This document shows, in pieces, positions 5,890 through 9,527 of a stretch of 9,527 nt of DNA. The notes beneath the pieces are model-generated. The model worked only from the letters and a program-made list of their open reading frames with translations, ran no database searches and had not been told where the DNA came from. The stretch's first letter is position 1. Every line of letters begins with the position of its first letter. This DNA is from Haloquadratum sp. J07HQX50 (GTDB lineage Archaea; Halobacteriota; Halobacteria; Halobacteriales; Haloferacaceae): the NCBI GenBank assembly GCA_000416005.1, contig KE356562.1, positions 714,314-723,840 of the forward strand, given 5' to 3'. The position numbers and the translations under genes were made by a program.

Positions 5890-6966
5890 ATGGATACAGC
5901 GTTGATACGAGAGTACGTCATGTCGGCTCAGTCCGATATCCAACAGTCACCCCAGATGGGAGAAGCGACCACAAAAGCATCTATACTCAACGATTTTATT
6001 GAACTCCTTGGCTGGGAGATTCCAGCGAACACCGAACTAGAGTACTCAGTGAAAGCATTTGCAAGTACGTATAAAGTTGATTACGCTCTTGTACTCGACG
6101 GGCGACCCGTAGCATTTCTCGAAGCAAAAGGGTTGGATACTCCACTCAACTCCACGTTTCGAGAAAAATTCGAGGACTACCTGCGAGGAGAGAACGTGAA
6201 CTGGGGGATACTCACAAACGGTCAAGAGTATGAGTTCTATCAACGCCGTGTGGTCAACTCACAGGTGAGCGTAGAAATGATTGAACAGACAACACTTGAT
6301 CAACTCCCGAATAAGGACAAAATTCTTGAAGCATATCAGCCAGCGACTATCCGAGACGAGGAGTCTGAGGTTATCGTACAGCATATCAGGGAGTTACGAG
6401 AAGCATGGCACACGCTCAGTGACGACAAAGACGAGTTAGCTGCAGCAGTCGTCGATACGCTCACTGATTCCGTCTCCGACGCTATCGAACCAGATGCAGA
6501 GTCACAGGCAAAGGAGATGATTGACAGACTCATCACCGATATTGAGTCCGAGATTGACACAAACACAGATATTCCACGTCAATTAGATGATGAGGATTCA
6601 TCAACCGATTTTGAGGACAAGACGACACAGCTATATTCTGGCGAAATCTCTCAGAGTGGTGATGTTGTTAAGACCTTTGCAGATTCTGTCCAGGGCGACC
6701 TGATGACGTCGGTAGTAAATTACTTTATCCAAAATCACAATCTTATTTCTGCAATCGAGCCACTTCCGTATATCCCTGGTCGAGAACGTGCAATCATCAA
6801 CGACGAACCAACATACAACGACAGGGAAATGAAACAAGCACGTGAACTAGAGCAGGGATACTATATTGAGTTGAATTTGAGTTGGGATCAAAAACAACGT
6901 GAACTGGAGCGGATGGCAGAAGCCTGTGGTGTCGAAGTCTCTGCCACAAAAAATGACGACAGTTGA
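5890..6966 (+). CDS. orphan protein with type I restriction HsdR-N-like nuclease domain
   Basis: The 358-residue protein (ATG at 5890) starts with REYVMSAQSDIQQSPQMGEATTKASILNDF, then LLGWEIPANTELEYSV. The core KVDYALVLDGRPVAFLEAKG follows: the Asp near residue 64 and the E-A-K near 78-80 form the PD-(D/E)XK pattern of the HsdR N-terminal family. WGILTNGQEYEFYQRR completes the fold. The middle (about 155-245) is a very acidic helical linker. The C-terminal 90 residues (TSVVNYFIQNHNLISAIEPLPYIPGRERAII, ending YYIELNLSWDQKQRELERMAEACGVEV) form a separate domain I cannot name. There is no helicase part, so it is not a complete HsdR, and no hsdM or hsdS is nearby. It may be a stand-alone nuclease in defence or repair, or a DNA-binding regulator. 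A GTG at 5854 is in frame; homology-like sequence begins at the ATG. Confidence 0.82.
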   Translation: MDTALIREYVMSAQSDIQQSPQMGEATTKASILNDFIELLGWEIPANTELEYSVKAFASTYKVDYALVLDGRPVAFLEAKGLDTPLNSTFREKFEDYLRGENVNWGILTNGQEYEFYQRRVVNSQVSVEMIEQTTLDQLPNKDKILEAYQPATIRDEESEVIVQHIRELREAWHTLSDDKDELAAAVVDTLTDSVSDAIEPDAESQAKEMIDRLITDIESEIDTNTDIPRQLDDEDSSTDFEDKTTQLYSGEISQSGDVVKTFADSVQGDLMTSVVNYFIQNHNLISAIEPLPYIPGRERAIINDEPTYNDREMKQARELEQGYYIELNLSWDQKQRELERMAEACGVEVSATKNDDS

Positions 6967-7107
6967 ATAGGAAGCTGAGTGCGGGTCGATATCCCAGACA
7001 GTCCTGTGCTTGGGTAATACTACAGTCATTGTGGTAGAGTCGGTCGTATTGTATCGTATCGGTTGGATAATTACAGAGTTGGTTCAGGGACGATTCTGGG
7101 CGTCATT

Positions 7108-7235
7108 TCTCGGCATAAGCCGAGAGATTGGAGACGAATACACCTTTGAGTCCGCATTTCTGGCAAGGGTGGCTTTTACCTCCTGAGTCAATTCTTGTGT
7201 GTCAGTCCACAAGGGCAACGACTGTGCGTAGACTG
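7108..7235 (-). pseudogene. broken zinc-ribbon remnant with transposon-end-like hairpin
   Basis: On the minus strand RCPCGLTHKN (codons from 7220 downward) and, one frame away, HPCQKCGLKGV (7171 downward) form two halves of a zinc-ribbon-like CxCG...CxKCG pattern. A stop codon lies just after HKN, so it cannot be made as one protein. Zinc ribbons of this kind close TnpB proteins of IS200/IS605 elements. Just beyond lies the perfect hairpin TCTCGGC (7108-7114) with GCCGAGA (7119-7125) around ATAA, resembling a transposon right end. Together they suggest a decayed 3' end of a tnpB-like element, but the match is weak and an unrelated small zinc-finger gene is possible. Confidence 0.35.
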
Positions 7236-7257
7236 CTTCTTGTGGCTCACATCCAGA

Positions 7258-7383
7258 TCAAGGGTTATTATCGTAGACTGTCGTATCTGAGTAGCGGTTC
7301 TCAGCGACGTTTTTGCTCTTCACAACAACCTCATCGCACCGTTCCGAGAGCATCTGTATGACAACGACCTCTGATTCTTGCAT
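7258..7383 (-). CDS. 41-aa ORF with well-placed TATA box, unknown function
   Basis: A short frame starting at ATG 7383 reads MQESEVVVIQMLSERCDEVV and goes on KSKNVAENRYSDTTVYDNNP before a TGA at 7260-7258. Acidic composition and codon choice look coding. The 'VVVKSKNVAE' stretch resembles a recognition-helix entry of small haloarchaeal winged-helix proteins, which would make this a truncated DNA-binding N-terminus; this is inference. A TATA box at 7409-7419 predicts a leftward transcript start near 7388. The frame continues open for 56 codons after the stop, so a longer ancestral gene broken by a nonsense mutation is possible. Confidence 0.35.
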   Translation of the reverse strand: MQESEVVVIQMLSERCDEVVVKSKNVAENRYSDTTVYDNNP

Positions 7384-7408
7384 TTCATCGAGTCAAATAT
7401 CAATTATC

Positions 7409-7419
7409 TTATATATAAA
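7409..7419 (-). promoter_or_regulatory. TATA box ahead of the leftward 41-aa ORF
   Basis: TTATATATAAA, nearly symmetric, lies in the most AT-rich part of the window (about 7395-7545). Read leftward its centre is about 31 bp before the ATG at 7383, a normal archaeal distance for a short leader. Confidence 0.45.
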
Positions 7420-7501
7420 TATCAATAAATCAATGATATTCTTAGAGCAATTATCTCGTGAAGCAAATCAGAACTATACAACTGGAATGATATGATTAGA
7501 A

Positions 7502-7556
7502 TGTAGCTTTTATATACGTCATATACAAAACACATATAGTGTCATTTCAAGCTACA
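7502..7556. repeat. 8-bp inverted repeat framing a promoter-like region
   Basis: TGTAGCTT (7502-7509) and AAGCTACA (7549-7556) are perfect inverted copies 39 bp apart. Between them lies the TATA-like TTTTATATA (7508-7516), ending about 23 bp before the GTG at 7539. The arms could be an operator or loop around this promoter, or chance in AT-rich DNA. Confidence 0.35.
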
Positions 7557-7697
7557 CCAGTTATTCGGCTGTGTCGATGATTCTGCAAGTCTACTCCTGA
7601 GCCAGTTGCTGCTCGTGAGACACAAAAGGCGAATAAAGCGAAGGAATACGGGTTTCAGACCGCAAGCAAGCGGTGTGACATTGATGAACCGAAATAA
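7539..7697 (+). pseudogene. 52-codon ORF interrupted by one in-frame TGA
   Basis: Starting at GTG 7539, exactly where a leaderless transcript from the TATA box at 7508-7516 would begin, the frame reads MSFQATPVIRLCR. It then meets TGA at 7578-7580 and continues in the same frame FCKSTPEPVAARETQKANK... to ...ASKRCDIDEPK and TAA at 7695-7697. The second half is charged, protein-like and ends cleanly, suggesting a recently inactivated small gene. The Cys residues flanking the stop (CR-stop-FC) are notable. I do not recognise the family; a piece of a mobile-element gene is one possibility. A sequencing error is an alternative. Haloarchaea are not known to use selenocysteine. Confidence 0.4.
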
Positions 7698-7714
7698 ATG
7701 ATATCGGGCGCTTT

Positions 7715-7735
7715 TTGACGCTATTGACGCTATTG
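7715..7735. repeat. tandem TTGACGCTA repeat before the GMP synthase gene
   Basis: TTGACGCTA occurs twice in direct tandem (7715-7732 approximately) and begins a third time as TTGATG, ending about 10 bp before the start codon at 7747. The preceding AAATAAATGATAT (about 7692-7704) could be the TATA region of this gene. The repeat would then lie at the transcript start and could influence initiation; this is inference. Confidence 0.4.
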
Positions 7736-7746
7736 ATGAATAAATC

Positions 7747-8295
7747 ATGACCCAGATCGCTGTTATCGATAATCACGGACAGTTCACACATTTAGAGCAA
7801 CGTGCACTTCGCGATCTCAGAGTTGATGTCTCTCTCCTTGATAATGAGACTGATCCCGATACAATCGACGCTGATGGGGTAGTGCTCTCTGGTGGGCCAG
7901 ATATAACTCGTATTGGCCGGTGTCCGGAGTACATTAGTCTTGAAGTTCCAGTTTTTGGTATCTGTCTCGGGATGCAGGTGCTCGCCGTTGAATTAGGTGG
8001 AGAAGTCGGGCCTGGAGAGTATGGTGGCTATGCTGATATCGATATCAGTATTCTTGACAATGATGACCCGCTTGTTGGCTCACTTGCACCTCATACACGT
8101 GTCTGGGCAAGCCATGCTGACGAGGTCAAAACCGTCCCACCTGGCTTTACTCAGACAGCTACCTCAGAAGTCTGTGGTATCGAAGCAATGAGCAACACGG
8201 ATCGTGATCTATATGGAGTACAGTGGCACCCAGAGGTGGCTCACACCGAAGAAGGAAAACAAGTTTTCCAGAACTTTCTCAGTATCTGTGCTTAG
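7747..8295 (+). CDS. guaAA: GMP synthase glutamine amidotransferase subunit (subunit A)
   Basis: This class I glutamine amidotransferase hydrolyses glutamine and passes ammonia to the separate ATP-pyrophosphatase subunit, which aminates XMP to GMP in purine synthesis. In most archaea the two subunits are separate genes, as here. The 182-residue product starts MTQIAVIDNHGQFTH and has VVLSGGPDI at 46-53. The nucleophile elbow GICLGMQ places Cys at 73. WASHADEV is at 120-127, and GVQWHPEV supplies the catalytic His 161 and Glu 163. Length and motifs are complete. The subunit B gene is not in the window. The ATG at 7747 is unambiguous. Its stop lies 33 bp before the DUF2070 gene with no promoter-like sequence between, suggesting cotranscription. 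Confidence 0.95.
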   Translation: MTQIAVIDNHGQFTHLEQRALRDLRVDVSLLDNETDPDTIDADGVVLSGGPDITRIGRCPEYISLEVPVFGICLGMQVLAVELGGEVGPGEYGGYADIDISILDNDDPLVGSLAPHTRVWASHADEVKTVPPGFTQTATSEVCGIEAMSNTDRDLYGVQWHPEVAHTEEGKQVFQNFLSICA

Positions 8296-8328
8296 ACTGT
8301 CGAGCACACGACGCACGAGGGATGTGAC

Positions 8329-9527
8329 ATGACGACGACACAGGGTGATCTGGCCGGACTTTCGAGATTCATCTTCCGAGCCCCAAGCTGGTATACCAGC
8401 CTACTATTCGCCCTTCTTATTGCCGCTGTTGCTGGGATCGCTGCTTTTGAATCAGCACAGTCTTTCACCTCCTGGCGAGGGGTGTTCATTCTTGGGCGTG
8501 ACGCGTGGGAGGGGATATTCTTCATTGGAGTTCCGACCGTTGTCGCTGCATTCGGAACAACCGGTGTTGACCGATTTGTCGGGGGAAAACTCACTGCGAA
8601 TCGATCATCGCTGCTGGCGTTAGTCTCAGAAGTTATCCTGGTTGTTGTCGTCACCGCTGCGGCGGTCATTAGCGTTTTTACTGGCTTAGACCAGCGCTTT
8701 GTCTATGATGTGCTAGTTATCGCATTAGCATCAATATTCGCTCTCAGATTGCTTGTGGTCATGGCGGTTTCGCGCTCGTCGCTCCTCGTCGCTGCCATTC
8801 CGGCGAGTATTCAGCCGGGAGCCGCAGCGGCGTTATTATTCGTATATAGCGGGACGCTGCGATATCTCTCAGTCGGGGGGCCGATTTTAAACGCATACCT
8901 GACTCCACACTTAGCTCGAGCGAGTCAGGCCCCCCCAGAACTTCTGGTCATTTCTGCAGACCATTTCGTCTTACTTGGGATTACGTCTGGTGTATATGGA
9001 TTGGCAGTTTATGCGTTCATCATCGTCGTCGATCGGCCGTGGCGCCGCAGCCTTGGGGTCTCGGTGCTTGATTTCCTGCGTGGCTTCATCGGGCATGTTG
9101 CAGAGGGGTCACGAGAGCTTGAAGAATTCTTTGAGGAGCTGGGTGAAGAAGCTCTTGTCCCTGTGTCTGTGCTTTCGATAATACGCGAGGATGGGTCAGA
9201 AAAAGCTCGGTTTGTCTTACCAATGATCCATCCAGGACCGATGGGCGAAATTGGAGGGGGGAATCTTCCTGAGCGGGTTGCAGTCACGGCCGATGGGCTG
9301 GCTTTTCCTCCGCATGCAACGGCCGGGCATGACTTTAATCTCGTAACCGAGTCTGAGGTTGACACGATCATTGAATCCGTTGAGGCAGCGGCGAGTCGTA
9401 TCACATACGCTTCGCATGCAACAGAAAGCCGCACAACGGACGCTGGGGAGGTGTCGATGTTAGGACAGGCGTTTGGAGAGAATGCGATCATGGTCTCTTC
9501 ATTCGCACCTGGCTTTGCTGACGACAT
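8329..9527 (+). CDS. DUF2070-type integral membrane protein, N-terminal 399 residues
   Basis: The frame is open from ATG 8329 to the right edge. The N-terminal region has about six hydrophobic segments: roughly residues 22-40, 61-77, 94-117, 126-147, 150-173 and 212-234. The last ends in VDRPWRR, consistent with a cytoplasmic face. From about residue 240 the protein is soluble, with an acidic helix (EGSRELEEFFEELGEEA, 259-275). The motif MIHPGPMGEIGGGNLPERV (299-317) and HATAGHDFNL (329-338) follow. The HPGP-G-GG-N-P signature is what I recognise from the archaeal DUF2070 family, whose function is not established; the conserved His, Asp and Asn suggest a metal or phosphate site (inference). 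The C-terminus is missing. It probably shares a transcript with the GMP synthase subunit gene. Confidence 0.88.
   Translation, partial: MTTTQGDLAGLSRFIFRAPSWYTSLLFALLIAAVAGIAAFESAQSFTSWRGVFILGRDAWEGIFFIGVPTVVAAFGTTGVDRFVGGKLTANRSSLLALVSEVILVVVVTAAAVISVFTGLDQRFVYDVLVIALASIFALRLLVVMAVSRSSLLVAAIPASIQPGAAAALLFVYSGTLRYLSVGGPILNAYLTPHLARASQAPPELLVISADHFVLLGITSGVYGLAVYAFIIVVDRPWRRSLGVSVLDFLRGFIGHVAEGSRELEEFFEELGEEALVPVSVLSIIREDGSEKARFVLPMIHPGPMGEIGGGNLPERVAVTADGLAFPPHATAGHDFNLVTESEVDTIIESVEAAASRITYASHATESRTTDAGEVSMLGQAFGENAIMVSSFAPGFADD

Noticed and set aside
7542..7791. Two minus-strand frames of 66-68 codons over the start of the GMP synthase gene
   Set aside because: They overlap the well-supported gene start and the interrupted rightward ORF, with no motif or promoter.
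9009..9527. Long minus-strand frame of 172 codons (Ser/Pro/Arg-rich)
   Set aside because: It is a shadow of the DUF2070 gene on the opposite strand; the peptide is low-complexity and basic.

Overview
The window looks like chromosomal DNA of an extremely halophilic archaeon (class Halobacteria). Predicted proteins are acidic (for example the nuclease-like protein at 5890-6966 and the small protein at 2112-2396). Candidate promoters are archaeal TATA boxes placed for leaderless or short-leader starts, the serine tRNA has no encoded CCA, and GMP synthase is split with a free-standing amidotransferase subunit. Base composition appears close to balanced rather than GC-rich, and spacers are long and full of decayed mobile-element ends. 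That combination suggests a Haloquadratum-like organism; this is inference, not proof.

Left part (1-2400). A minus-strand ABC exporter operon (ATPase 179-1141, then the permease N-terminus at 1-182, sharing an ATGA overlap) diverges from a plus-strand 153-aa protein of unknown function (1334-1795). Next come a serine tRNA with anticodon CGA (1852-1936) and a small minus-strand protein of unknown function (2112-2396).

Middle (2400-5850). The 668-bp spacer from 2397 to 3064 has no convincing gene. It holds a row of hairpins (2439-2591) behind a TATA box, then hairpins resembling right ends of IS200/IS605-type tnpB transposons (2660-2834). A (R)-citramalate/2-isopropylmalate synthase family gene (3065-4630, minus) is followed by another structured spacer, with a near-perfect 15-bp-arm stem at 4785-4889 and a hairpin at 4915-4933. 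Two small two-helix membrane proteins follow (5080-5304, 5433-5684).

Right part (5850-9527). A solitary protein with a type I restriction HsdR-N-like PD-(D/E)XK domain lacks any methylase or specificity neighbour. After it, 780 bp of degraded DNA contain a broken zinc-ribbon/tnpB-end remnant, a 41-codon ORF and a 52-codon ORF interrupted by one TGA, the last two divergent and each with a well-placed TATA box. The window ends with the glutamine amidotransferase subunit of GMP synthase (7747-8295) and, 33 bp downstream, the first 399 residues of a DUF2070-type integral membrane protein.

No complete multi-gene defence system, CRISPR array or intact transposon is visible. The most unusual parts are the two structured non-coding spacers, the orphan HsdR-N protein, and the pair of divergent micro-ORFs before the GMP synthase gene.
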